Shown here: positions 51,999 through 61,081 of the stretch, piece by piece | Layout of the letters: each line of letters opens with the position of its first letter | Position numbering within the stretch: the first letter of the stretch is position 1 | Assembly: GCA_965242495.1 (NCBI GenBank) | Contig: OZ251446.1 | Location: 3,224,001-3,288,000, forward strand | Direction: 5' to 3' | Length of the DNA: 64,000 bases | DNA from: CBDESN01 sp965242495 | GTDB lineage: Bacteria > Pseudomonadota > Alphaproteobacteria > MPNO01 | Notes under the pieces: model-generated | Databases searched by the model: none | Told to the model about the DNA's origin: nothing | Seen by the model: only the letters and a program-made list of their open reading frames with translations | Translations under genes and position numbers: made by a program

Positions 51999-53657
51999 TC
52001 ACGACGCGGCGCTCGCTCCGTCGTCGAGGCGCGCTGCGACCAGCTGCGTCAGCCGCCGCCGGTCGATGCGGAGCGTCGCCCCGCGCGGGAAGTCGTCGAC
52101 GGCCAGGACGCGGACCGGGAATTTATGCCGCGCCATGTCCAGGGCGCGCAGGAAATCGTGGACCTCGTCCAGTGTTACCGGCGGTCCCTCGCGCGCGACG
52201 ACGCAGAGGCACGGGACCTCGCCCAGCCTGGGCTCGGGGATCGGCACCACCGCGGCCTCCAATATCTTCGGGTGATCGGCCAGCGCGGTCTCGACCTCGA
52301 GCGGATAGACGCTCACGCCGCCGCGGTTGATCATGTCCTTCTTCCGGCCGACCAACGCGATGTACCCCTGGGCGTCGATCGTCGCCATGTCGCCGGTGCG
52401 GAACCAGCCGCCGGGGCCAAGCTCGCCCCAGGCCGCCTCGGTCGCGTCGGCGTCGCCGAAATAGCCCGACCCCGTCGTCGGGCCGCGCATCCACAGCTCG
52501 CCCTCGGCGCCCGTGGGCAAGGCGGATCCGTGATCGTCCACGACCATCGCCTCCGCGCCCGGAAACACCTTGCCGAGCGACGAGCCGTGCCGGACTTGCG
52601 GCGCGTCGTCGAGCGCCACCTGGCCGAACGAGCAGGTCTCCATCGCCCCGCCCGCATTCGCCACCACGCAGCCCAGCCGCCGCTCGGCCTCGGCCGCCAG
52701 ACGCGCGGGCAGGTAGGCCGAGCCGGTCCGGATCGCGCGCAGCGAGCCGAAATCGTGATCGTCGAGGTCGGGCGCGTCCAGCAGACGGGCGAGGATCGTC
52801 GGCGCGGTCATCATCAGGCGCAGCCGCTCGCGCCCGATCAGCGGCAGGACGTTTTCGGGCGCGAACCCGTCCGACAGCACCAGCTTGGCCCCGGTGATCA
52901 GCCAAGTCACCCAAGCCGCATGTCCCGGCCCGCCCGCCAAAGGCACGAATCCGCCGATATGGTCGTCCTGCGCGAGCCGCAACCGCTGCCGGATTCCCTT
53001 GCCCCAGAGTAGTTGCTGCTGCTCGGTCATCTCGACGATCTTGGCGTCGCCGGTGCTGCCGCTGGTCAGGGCGAGGGCGGTGACTTCGAACGGACCCAGG
53101 CTCCGTTCGTCGGCCGGGCCGGGCGGCGGCGCGCCGGCGTCCGGCGCCAGCGAAAGCGCCACGCAGCCCTCCGCCGGGGCTCGCGTCCCGTCGGCGACGA
53201 CGATGCGGAGGTCGGGACGCCGCCGCCGCAGCGCCAGTGCCGCGGCCAGGGGTTCCGCGTCGCGGAACGCCGGCGGCACGACCAGAGCGCCGGGGCGCAG
53301 GCGATCCACCAAGCGCGCGATCTCGTTTCGCCGCCACACGATCGGCGCGTAGGCCCCGAGCAGACCGATCCGCTTGAGCGCGAGCCGGATCAGGCAGGCC
53401 TCGGCGCCGTTGGGCAGCTGGACGACGACCGGGGTATCACGCGGCAGGTCGAGGGCCGCCAGCTGCGCGGCGAGTCGGTGGACCGCCGCGCGGGCCGCCG
53501 CCCAAGTCAGGCGGATGGCGGAATCGACCAGGGCGATGTCCGCCGGCCGCTCGACCGCGTGTTGGTCCAGCAGGTCCAGAGTCGTCGAGCGGGTCCAATG
53601 GCCCGACTCGGCGTAGGACGAGATCATCTCCGGGGTCAGTCGCGTCGGGCGCGCCAC
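51999..53657 (-). CDS. AMP-dependent acyl-CoA ligase, catalytic lysine replaced
   Basis: 552 aa, GTG start 53657. The N-terminal domain is normal: A3 loop ALTSGSTGDAKIVEMT near residue 208 and GWFRTGDMATIDAQGYIALVGRKKDMINRGG near 424. At the C-terminus the expected catalytic GKIDRRAL reads LRIDRRRL, so the lysine of motif A10 appears to be arginine (near residue 535). If real, the adenylation step would be impaired. It lies 27 nt upstream of the ferredoxin-flavoprotein pair's end and is similar to the ligase at 3982. Confidence 0.85.
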   Translation of the reverse strand: MARPTRLTPEMISSYAESGHWTRSTTLDLLDQHAVERPADIALVDSAIRLTWAAARAAVHRLAAQLAALDLPRDTPVVVQLPNGAEACLIRLALKRIGLLGAYAPIVWRRNEIARLVDRLRPGALVVPPAFRDAEPLAAALALRRRRPDLRIVVADGTRAPAEGCVALSLAPDAGAPPPGPADERSLGPFEVTALALTSGSTGDAKIVEMTEQQQLLWGKGIRQRLRLAQDDHIGGFVPLAGGPGHAAWVTWLITGAKLVLSDGFAPENVLPLIGRERLRLMMTAPTILARLLDAPDLDDHDFGSLRAIRTGSAYLPARLAAEAERRLGCVVANAGGAMETCSFGQVALDDAPQVRHGSSLGKVFPGAEAMVVDDHGSALPTGAEGELWMRGPTTGSGYFGDADATEAAWGELGPGGWFRTGDMATIDAQGYIALVGRKKDMINRGGVSVYPLEVETALADHPKILEAAVVPIPEPRLGEVPCLCVVAREGPPVTLDEVHDFLRALDMARHKFPVRVLAVDDFPRGATLRIDRRRLTQLVAARLDDGASAAS

Positions 53658-53684
53658 GTCGGGGATCTCGGCGCGTGGGTCAGG

Positions 53685-53948
53685 TTAGAGCCGGGCGTCG
53701 ATCCGGCAGCTGCGTCGCATACGCGCCCACAGACGCGCCCGCTCCTCCTCGGTGTAGCGCCGCGGGGCCACATGGATTGCATCCACCGGGCAGTCGATCT
53801 CGCACAGGAAGCACCCCTGACAGTCCTCGGGATAGGTCACGCGGGCCTTGCCGCCGGCCATGCGGATGACGTCGGTGGGGCAGGAATCGACGCATGCCCC
53901 GCATCCGGTGCAGAGTCGCTCACCGATCGTCACGTCGACATGGATCAT
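53685..53948 (-). CDS. Ferredoxin, 2x[4Fe-4S]
   Basis: 87 aa. Two clusters: CTGCGACVDSCP near residue 13 and CQGCFLCEIDCP near 43. ATG 53948 lies 2 nt after the flavoprotein stop. It resembles the small ferredoxin-like subunit (AprB-type) that pairs with AprA-like flavoproteins. It likely passes electrons to or from the flavoprotein encoded just upstream. Confidence 0.93.
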   Translation of the reverse strand: MIHVDVTIGERLCTGCGACVDSCPTDVIRMAGGKARVTYPEDCQGCFLCEIDCPVDAIHVAPRRYTEEERARLWARMRRSCRIDARL

Positions 53949-53950
53949 CC

Positions 53951-55651
53951 TCAACTCCGGAAGAACGGGTGCAGAACCTTGGCGCGTTCCGGCATCCGGT
54001 GATGCGCGTCGTCCGGGATCGGCTCCTCGTCGAAGACCGGCTCGCCGTCGGCCCCCTGCGCGACGAAAGTGTATTTGAGCCAATTCTCGTTGTCGATATA
54101 CGGGTAGTCCTCGCGCAGCACGTTGCCGCGGCTCTCGGTCCTACGCTGCACGGTCCGCACCGATATCTCCATGCATTGGAGGAAGTTCGTCATCCCCAGG
54201 AGCTTCGCGAGGTCGCGGGGCTCGCGGGCGCGAAGCCCCGAGGCGGCCCGGCGACGGATCGCCCGCAACCGGGCGAGGATGGCGGCGAGCCGATCGGCGT
54301 TGAGGACCTCGGTGATCTCGGCCCCGTACAGCCCCTCGAGCTCGTCGCGAAGCGCGCCGAACTCCGGTCCCTCGCGCTGCGCCAGGGGCGCGGTGATCCG
54401 TCGCGCCAGCTGGTCGAGCTGGGATTGTGCGGGCGGCGCGGCGCTCGTCCGTCCGGCGCTCTCCGCCGCCGCCGCGCCGGCGTACCAGCCGCCGACGGCG
54501 CACAGGTTGAGCGCTTGGGCGAGGCCGATGAACGCGCCGTCGCAGGTGTTGCCGGCGGCGAACAGGCCGGGGATCGAGGCGGCCCCGGCCTCGTCGACGC
54601 GGATGCCGGGTCCGCCCAGCGTGCCGCTCTGGAAGGGCAGCATGGTCACGAACGGTATGCGGTCGCGGCTCGGGTCGTACCCCGCCCGGTCGTAGGTCGT
54701 GAGCACGATCGGGGTCACCTGCCGATAGAGGCGGAGGTCCTCGGCGGTCAGCTGCGTCGCGTCCTTATAGACCGGCCCGCGGCCTTCGCCGTATTCGCGG
54801 ATGACGGCGCGCGCGAGCCGGTAGCGCCGGATTCGGTCACCGCCGGCGATCTCCTCGCCCTGCCCGTTGACGAAGCGGACTCCCAGCCCGGCGCCCATCT
54901 CGAGCCCGGGCGCGCTGTAGAACTCGGCCGGCACCACCCCCCAACCGGCCAGGAACTCCATCTTGCTCAACCGCGCGCCGGCCCGGTAGGCGGCGGCCAC
55001 GCCGTCGCCGGTGCAGTTGATCGGCATGCCGTGGAAGCCCGAGCCGGGTTTGGCGTAAGGGATATGGATCGGCCCGGTGCACAGCACCGTGGCGCGGGCG
55101 CGGAAGACGTGGAGTCCGCCCTCGATCGTGTCGAAGCCCATGGCGCCGACGACGGCCCCGTCGGTCGGGTGCGCGCCGTCCGAGGTCAGCAGTTCGGTCA
55201 CCATCACCCGGTTCACGACGTCGACGCCGCAACGCATCGTCTCGTTGCGGAGCGCCATCATCATCTGCGGTCCGCCCTCGGCCATCATCGCGTTGACCGG
55301 AAACAGCGGACCCACCGCCATGTTGACTCGCTGGATATTCCCCTGGTTCTTGATCCACTTGACGCCCCAGCGGTCCATCATCAGGAGCAGTTCGCCGGTG
55401 GTCCGGATCGCCTCGCGCAGCGCGCCGCGATTGACCATCGGATTGGTGTGGACCTGGATCCAGCGGTCGAGATCGTCCCCTTCCATATAGGCTTGGAAGA
55501 CCCCGGATGCGACGGCGCTGGTTCCGCTGCGGCCATAGAAACCCTTGTCCGCCAGGGTGACGCGGACGCCGGCCGCGCGCGCTTTGATGGCCGCGCAAGC
55601 GGCGGCGATCCCGCCGCCGACGATCAGGACGTCGGTATCGTGGACGCGCAT
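53951..55651 (-). CDS. FAD-dependent oxidoreductase (fumarate-reductase/AprA-like flavoprotein)
   Basis: 566 aa. FAD-binding flavoprotein of the succinate dehydrogenase/fumarate reductase/adenylylsulfate reductase alpha type. TDVLIVGGGIAAACAAIKARAAGVRV at the N-terminus is the dinucleotide motif. FYGRSGTSAVASGV follows, then GLFAAGNTCDGAFIGLAQALNLCAVGGWYAG near residue 368 (FAD). The next gene is a two-cluster ferredoxin. The whole looks like a two-subunit reductase or dehydrogenase of the AprBA arrangement, but sulphur genes are absent, so the substrate is unknown. Confidence 0.88.
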   Translation of the reverse strand: MRVHDTDVLIVGGGIAAACAAIKARAAGVRVTLADKGFYGRSGTSAVASGVFQAYMEGDDLDRWIQVHTNPMVNRGALREAIRTTGELLLMMDRWGVKWIKNQGNIQRVNMAVGPLFPVNAMMAEGGPQMMMALRNETMRCGVDVVNRVMVTELLTSDGAHPTDGAVVGAMGFDTIEGGLHVFRARATVLCTGPIHIPYAKPGSGFHGMPINCTGDGVAAAYRAGARLSKMEFLAGWGVVPAEFYSAPGLEMGAGLGVRFVNGQGEEIAGGDRIRRYRLARAVIREYGEGRGPVYKDATQLTAEDLRLYRQVTPIVLTTYDRAGYDPSRDRIPFVTMLPFQSGTLGGPGIRVDEAGAASIPGLFAAGNTCDGAFIGLAQALNLCAVGGWYAGAAAAESAGRTSAAPPAQSQLDQLARRITAPLAQREGPEFGALRDELEGLYGAEITEVLNADRLAAILARLRAIRRRAASGLRAREPRDLAKLLGMTNFLQCMEISVRTVQRRTESRGNVLREDYPYIDNENWLKYTFVAQGADGEPVFDEEPIPDDAHHRMPERAKVLHPFFRS

Positions 55652-55906
55652 TCCCGACCCGCCTTAATGGATGACATGGCGATGAAGTTCCGACGGTGCG
55701 CATCCAGGCGATCCGGCGCTTTCTGCGTCGCCCACGCCGCGGGCGGGCAATAGACGCCGCGCGATTCCATCATGCTGGCGACGGTCATGGGAAACACCCC
55801 CGATACTCATCCAGGCTATCCCGCACTTCTTACTCTGTCCATGGCCTGCGCGGCGGCGGCCGGGGTAGACTGCGCCGCCGGTTCGACCGCTGAGGAGCAT
55901 CGATTC

Positions 55907-56533
55907 ATGTCGCGACGGATACTCTCTGTCGGCATCGCCCTGGGCCTCGCTTCGTCGCCGGTCCCGCTCGCCACGGCAACGGGCGGGGCGGCGACGGCGA
56001 TCTTCGCCGGCGGCTGCTTCTGGTGCGTCGAATCCGATTTCGACAAGGTGCCGGGCGTGCTGCGGACGACCTCCGGCTATATCGGCGGCCATCTGGCGAA
56101 CCCGACCTACGACGACGTGACCGCGGGCGGATCCGGCCATCTGGAGGCGGTGAAGATCGAGTTCGACCCCGCCGAGATCGGCTACCCGCGGCTGCTCCAT
56201 ATCTTCTGGCGGAGCGTCGATCCGACCGACGGTGGCGGCCAGTTCTGCGACCGCGGCGAAAGCTACACCACCGCGGTCTTTGCGGTCGGCCCCGAACAGC
56301 GCCGTCTGGCGGAGGCGTCCCGGACGGCGCTCGTCCGGTCGGGCGTCCTGTCCGCGCCGGTGGCGACGCCCATCGAGACCGCCGGCTCGTTCTACCCGGC
56401 CGAGGACTATCACCAGGACTATCACGAGAAGAATCCGCTGCGGTACAAGTTCTACCGCTTTACCTGCGGCCGCGACCGGCGGGTGAAGGAGTTATGGGGC
56501 GACCAGGCATATGACGGCATTCCGCGCGGCTGA
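55907..56533 (+). CDS. msrA: Peptide methionine sulfoxide reductase A, exported
   Basis: 208 aa. Repairs oxidised methionine. GGCFWCVESDFDKVPGV near residue 35 has the catalytic cysteine; DPTDGGGQFCDRGESYTTAVF and FYPAEDYHQDYH complete the signature. The N-terminus, SRRILSVGIALGLASSPVPLATA, is a signal peptide, so the enzyme is probably periplasmic. ATG 55907 follows GAGG. Divergent from the flavoprotein gene and convergent with the molybdopterin-subunit gene. Confidence 0.94.
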   Translation: MSRRILSVGIALGLASSPVPLATATGGAATAIFAGGCFWCVESDFDKVPGVLRTTSGYIGGHLANPTYDDVTAGGSGHLEAVKIEFDPAEIGYPRLLHIFWRSVDPTDGGGQFCDRGESYTTAVFAVGPEQRRLAEASRTALVRSGVLSAPVATPIETAGSFYPAEDYHQDYHEKNPLRYKFYRFTCGRDRRVKELWGDQAYDGIPRG

Positions 56534-56592
56534 TCGCGCCAGCCGTCGGGTTACGGTGCTGGTCGCCTCCGGCGGCGGCCCGCCCTTCGCGG

Positions 56593-58959
56593 TCATGCGC
56601 CGCCTTCCGCCGGCCGGTTCGGCCCGTCGCGCGAGCGCGCCGCAGCCTCGTCGATCAGCCGCCGGATACGATCGGGCCGCAGCGGCAGGTCGGTGATGTC
56701 CACGCCGCACGGCGCGAGCGCGGCTGCGACGGCGTTGGCGATGGCGGCTCCGGCTGCGACGATGCCGCCCTCGCCGGCGCCTTTGACGCCGAGCGGATTG
56801 CGCTCCGACGGGGTCTCTTCGAGCGTGATCGAGTCGATGCGCGGCACGTCGGTGCTGGCCGGCAGCAGGTAGTCGGCGAGCGTGACCGTCAGCAGCTGCC
56901 CGTCGCCGTCGTACACGAACTCGTCGAGCAGCGCGCCGCCCAGCCCCTGCGCCGCGCCGCCGATCGCCTGGCCATGGACCAGCATCGGGTTGATCGCCCG
57001 CCCGATATCCTCGACGGCGACGTAGCGGTCGATCTCGATCCGCCCGAGCTCGGGGTCCACGCTGGCTTCGACCGCCTGCGCGCCATAGGTGAAGGTCTTG
57101 CGCGTCTGTTCGTAGGACGCCGTGACGTCGAGCGCGGCCCCGCCGACATCGCCCCCGCCGAGGGTGCGCGCCGCGGCCAGGAGTCCGCCGAAGTCGAGCA
57201 GCGGCGCCGCGCCCTCCTCGCCCGCTCGCAGCACCGACCCGCCGCGATATTCGAGTTCGTCCTCGGGCAGATTCAGCCGCAGGCTCGCCGCCTGCAGCAA
57301 TCGGCCCTTGACCTCGCGCGCGATTTTCTGCACCGCGCTGCCGCCCATGACGGTGGCGCGGCTCGCGAAGGTCCCGTGGCCGTCCTCTACATGGCTGGTG
57401 CTGCCGTGGCGGACCGTTATGCGCTCGAAAGGAAGGCCGAGCTCGTCGGCGCAGATCTGTGCGAACACGGTCTTATGCCCCTGCCCCATGCTCGCGCTGC
57501 CGACATAGAGCTCCACCTCCGCCTCGTCGCGGATCACGATCCGGGCCGATTCGGCCGGGCCCGCGCTGGTGCTCTCGGCGAAACAGGACATACCGATCCC
57601 ACGCAGCCGGCCGTCGGCGTGACGCCCGTGCGCCCGCCCGGCGGCATGGCCGATCTCCTTGAGCGCGCGGGCCAGGGGCGCCCGCGCATCGCCGATGTCG
57701 AACGCCTCGCCCGGCTCGTAAGGCACCAGGTCGCCCAGCGGATAGGGCATGTCCGCCTCGGTCAGCAGGTTCTTCATCCGAAACGTCGCCGCATCCAGGC
57801 CCAGATCGGCCGCCACCATGTCGAACAGGCGCTCGCGGAAGAAGTTGGCCTCGAAGCGCCCGGGCCCGCGATACGTGCCGACCGGCGTCTTGTTGGTCAT
57901 CACGAACGCGACCGAGCAGCCGAAATTCTCGATCCGATAGGGGCCGGGGATGAACTGGACCGCCTTCGAGGGAACGATCCCGCCATTGGTCCGGGTGTAG
58001 GCGCCCATATCGCCGCGAAGCCGCCCGCGCAGCGCGAGGATACGCCCGTCCTCGTCGACGGCGATCTCGAGCGCGCATTCCATCTCGCGCGAATGGTTGG
58101 CGCTCAGCAAATGCTCGCGCCGGTCTTCGATCCATTTGACCGGTCGGCCCAGCCGGAGCGCCGCCAGCGGGACGAGGAAGTCCTCGGGGTAGAATTCGCC
58201 CCGTGCGCCGAATCCGCCGCCTATATCGGTTTCGATCAGCTCGATCCGCTCCTCGGCCATGCCGAGGAGCCCGGCGAGTAGCCGGCGGTTGTAATGGTTG
58301 ACCTTGGTGGCGCCCCAGACTTCGAGCCGCCCCGAGCCGGGCTCGACCGCGGCGACCAGCCCCCTCGTTTCCAACGGCGCCGCGCCGTGGCGATGGCAGG
58401 AAAAGACCTCGCGCCGGGTATGCGCCGCGCGCGCGAACGCGCCGTCGGGGTCGCCCTTGGCCACGTCGTAGGCGGCGGCGACGTTGCTGCCGGCCGCCTC
58501 ATGCAGGAGCGTCTCGTCCCGCGTCGCCTGCTCGATCGAGGTCACCGCCGGCAGCGGCTCGTACGACACCGAGATCGCGGCCAAGGCGTCCTCCGCCAGA
58601 TAGCGGTCTTCGGCGACGACCAAGGCGACCGGCTCGCCGGCGAACCGAACCCGGTCGCGGGCCAGCGGATATTGCTGGTAGCGCTCGACGCCCGGCAGCG
58701 GCGCGAGCCTGAGTGGGATCGTCCGCGCGCGATCGGCGAAATCGTCGAAGGCGAGCACGTCGAGCACGCCCGGCATGGCGCGCGCGCCGGCGACGTCGAG
58801 AGTGCGGATGCGCGCATGTCCGTGCGGGCTGCGGAGGATCGCCGCCGCGGCCGCGCCCTCGAAGTGAAGGTCGTCCACGAAAGCCGCGCGGCCCGTCAGC
58901 AGGCGGACATCCTCGCTGCGCTTGATCGACCGCCCGACATAGGCCGCCGCCTGGGACAT
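56593..58959 (-). CDS. Xanthine dehydrogenase-family molybdopterin-binding subunit
   Basis: 788 aa. Large, MoCo-binding subunit of the xanthine/CO dehydrogenase family: RSIKRSEDVRLLTGRAAFVDDL at the N-terminus, GPGRFEANFFRERLFDMVAADLGLD near residue 365, SMGQGHKTVFAQICADELGLPFERI near 490, and the terminal GVKGAGEGGIVAAGAAIANAVAAAL near 745 with the conserved glutamate of GAGEGG. FAD and 2Fe-2S subunits are absent here. It may pair with subunits elsewhere. Substrate is unknown (xanthine, carbon monoxide, aldehydes or N-heterocycles). Confidence 0.92.
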   Translation of the reverse strand: MSQAAAYVGRSIKRSEDVRLLTGRAAFVDDLHFEGAAAAAILRSPHGHARIRTLDVAGARAMPGVLDVLAFDDFADRARTIPLRLAPLPGVERYQQYPLARDRVRFAGEPVALVVAEDRYLAEDALAAISVSYEPLPAVTSIEQATRDETLLHEAAGSNVAAAYDVAKGDPDGAFARAAHTRREVFSCHRHGAAPLETRGLVAAVEPGSGRLEVWGATKVNHYNRRLLAGLLGMAEERIELIETDIGGGFGARGEFYPEDFLVPLAALRLGRPVKWIEDRREHLLSANHSREMECALEIAVDEDGRILALRGRLRGDMGAYTRTNGGIVPSKAVQFIPGPYRIENFGCSVAFVMTNKTPVGTYRGPGRFEANFFRERLFDMVAADLGLDAATFRMKNLLTEADMPYPLGDLVPYEPGEAFDIGDARAPLARALKEIGHAAGRAHGRHADGRLRGIGMSCFAESTSAGPAESARIVIRDEAEVELYVGSASMGQGHKTVFAQICADELGLPFERITVRHGSTSHVEDGHGTFASRATVMGGSAVQKIAREVKGRLLQAASLRLNLPEDELEYRGGSVLRAGEEGAAPLLDFGGLLAAARTLGGGDVGGAALDVTASYEQTRKTFTYGAQAVEASVDPELGRIEIDRYVAVEDIGRAINPMLVHGQAIGGAAQGLGGALLDEFVYDGDGQLLTVTLADYLLPASTDVPRIDSITLEETPSERNPLGVKGAGEGGIVAAGAAIANAVAAALAPCGVDITDLPLRPDRIRRLIDEAAARSRDGPNRPAEGGA

Positions 58960-59050
58960 TTCAACCGTTCGCGTCTTCGCTTGGCTCTCGGGCAGGGAGT
59001 CTATCCGAGCCGGGCATCCTCCTCCAGCCCGGCCGTCGTCGCGCGCGGCC

Positions 59051-60043
59051 TCAGATCTTGAACTCGGTCAGGACCTCCGGCGGGTAGAGTTCCTCCGGCT
59101 TCATCCGGCGGTGGCACACGCCCTGCTCGAAGCAGTATTGCAGGAAGGCTTCGATCGTCACGCGGTTGGGCTCGATGCCGTAGGGCCAGTAGTCGTTGTC
59201 GGCGAAGAACTGGCCATGCATCCGTCCGAACGTGTCGTAGAGCCATGGCACCGGGATTCGCGACACGGTGACGTCGGACAGCCGCTCGATTGAACGCTGC
59301 TTGGCCGCCTCGAACGCGGTCAGCAGGTTCATCGCGATCCAGGGGTGGCGCTCGTAGACCGAACGCTTGATCGCGACGGTGTGCATGATCGGATAGATCC
59401 CGGTGTCGCGGAAGTAGCGCTCCTCCTCGGCGCGGAAGTCGGGGAGCAGGCGCGCTAGGTCGGGATGGCCTTCGAGGAAGGCTCGCGGCGGGTGCGCGGA
59501 GATGACCGCCGCGAGATCGCCCGACAACAGCATCTCGGTGAGCGAACGGTCGGACACCTGCTCGTAGCGGACGCCCTCGGGGAGTCTGAGTTGCGCCATC
59601 TCCAGCCGGCCCGGCTGGTTGACCCCGGCCTGGACCCAGTCGATGTCGGTCAGCGGAATGCCGACTTGGTGCGTCAGCCAGCCGCGGGCGTAGACGGTCG
59701 CGGTCTGCGACCACTCCGGGATGCCGACCCGCTTGCCGGCGAGTGCGGCGGGATCGTCGACGCCGTCGCGCCGGACATAGAAGGCCGAATGACGGAACAC
59801 CCGCGACACGAATACCGGAATCCCGGTGAAGGGCGGGTCGTCCTGCGACAGCACCGAACAGTATTTGGCGAAGGACAGTTCCGAAACGTCCCATTCCAGC
59901 GCGTTGGTGAAGCGGTAGAAGATCTCCTCGACCGGGAAGTTCAGCCAAGTGAGGTCGATGCCCTGGGCCTTGACCGCGCCGCAGGCGAGGTCGCGGGTGT
60001 GGTCGTATTCGTGCATCGCCATCGTGAGCTGGATGTTCGCCAT
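59051..60043 (-). CDS. 4,5-dihydroxyphthalate decarboxylase-like protein (SBP-fold)
   Basis: 330 aa. Family related to phthalate-catabolism Pht5 and to NitT/TauT-type binding-protein folds. The pattern is ELSFAKYCSV near residue 57, GKRVGIPEWSQTATVYARGWL near 105, and DLAAVISAHPPRAF near 185. No signal peptide is seen, unlike a true periplasmic binder, favouring an enzyme. ATG 60043. The function is likely decarboxylation of a dihydroxyaromatic acid, uncertain. Divergent from the QueG-like gene. Confidence 0.78.
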   Translation of the reverse strand: MANIQLTMAMHEYDHTRDLACGAVKAQGIDLTWLNFPVEEIFYRFTNALEWDVSELSFAKYCSVLSQDDPPFTGIPVFVSRVFRHSAFYVRRDGVDDPAALAGKRVGIPEWSQTATVYARGWLTHQVGIPLTDIDWVQAGVNQPGRLEMAQLRLPEGVRYEQVSDRSLTEMLLSGDLAAVISAHPPRAFLEGHPDLARLLPDFRAEEERYFRDTGIYPIMHTVAIKRSVYERHPWIAMNLLTAFEAAKQRSIERLSDVTVSRIPVPWLYDTFGRMHGQFFADNDYWPYGIEPNRVTIEAFLQYCFEQGVCHRRMKPEELYPPEVLTEFKI

Positions 60044-60166
60044 GCCCCGCGCCCCCGTACCGCTCCGGCGGGGCGGAGACTGCCGCCCGCGCGTCCGGGA
60101 CGCAAGCCGATTCCGCCCGGCGCCAAGTCGTATATGATCGGCCGACCCCGGCAGGGAGCCGATCCG

Positions 60167-61081
60167 ATGGCGCGATCCGATATCGACGCGGCGCAGGCGA
60201 AGGAAGAGATCGTCGCCTACTGTAAACGCAAGGGCGCGCTCGCGGTCGGCGTCGCCGACGTGGAGGCGCTCCAGCGGATCGCCCCGCCCGGTCACCGCCC
60301 GCGCGACCTGATGCCCAAGGTCGGCTCGGTGATCGCCATCGGCGTCGGCGGCCAGACTCAGGGCGCCTGGGCGGTCCCGGCGAAGGCGCTGGGCTATTTC
60401 GGCAGCACCGAGACGCGCGCCTATTCGATCTCCTACGGCTGCGCCTTCTTCATCGAGAACCGCTTCGGCGTACGGTCGATCTATTGCCCGCCCGACATGG
60501 ATCCGGATTCCGGCCCCCGCGTGCCGTTGCAGAGCCTGAAGCTGCACGCCGAGGTGGCGGGCATCGGCGCTCGGTCGCTGGCCGGCGACATCCTTCTCCA
60601 TCCCGAGTTCGGCTACATGTATTTCGCATCGGTGTTTACCGAGCTGACGTTGCCGCCGGACGCGCCGATGGCCGAGAACCCCTGCCCGGCGCCCTCCTGC
60701 GTCTCGCTCTACCGCAAGACCGGCCAGACCCCATGCATGAAATTCTGCCCGGTCCAATGCCTGTCGGGAGAGATCGACGAGGCCGGCAGGCAGGTCTCCA
60801 TGCGCTACGACATGGCCGCCTGCGCCGAAATGTCGCAGCAATACGAGGCGGTCCCCGAACTGCTCGCCGAGGCGATCCGCGCCGACGAGGACGACCGGCG
60901 CGACGACGCGCTGTTCGATCCCGACCACGCGATCCTCTGGTACAAGATGTCGGTCGGCGCCGGCGGCCTGCTGGCCCAATGCTTCGAATGCATGCGCGCC
61001 TGCCCGATCGCCACGCAAGCGCCGCAGGCCGATCCGATCCGCCGGCGCGACGCCGCCGGGCGCGCGGACGGGACGCCGTGA
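60167..61081 (+). CDS. QueG-like 4Fe-4S protein
   Basis: 304 aa. Resembles the epoxyqueuosine reductase/reductive-dehalogenase-like family that binds 4Fe-4S clusters and often cobalamin. Cysteine motifs are NPCPAPSC near residue 165, CMKFCPVQC near 186, and the final CFECMRACPI near 275. The typical cobalamin histidine is not identified. ATG 60167 follows AGGGAG. The stop overlaps the GTG of the next, ligase-like gene by 4 nt, so the two are linked in one transcript. A reductase acting on an unusual substrate is plausible. Confidence 0.75.
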   Translation: MARSDIDAAQAKEEIVAYCKRKGALAVGVADVEALQRIAPPGHRPRDLMPKVGSVIAIGVGGQTQGAWAVPAKALGYFGSTETRAYSISYGCAFFIENRFGVRSIYCPPDMDPDSGPRVPLQSLKLHAEVAGIGARSLAGDILLHPEFGYMYFASVFTELTLPPDAPMAENPCPAPSCVSLYRKTGQTPCMKFCPVQCLSGEIDEAGRQVSMRYDMAACAEMSQQYEAVPELLAEAIRADEDDRRDDALFDPDHAILWYKMSVGAGGLLAQCFECMRACPIATQAPQADPIRRRDAAGRADGTP

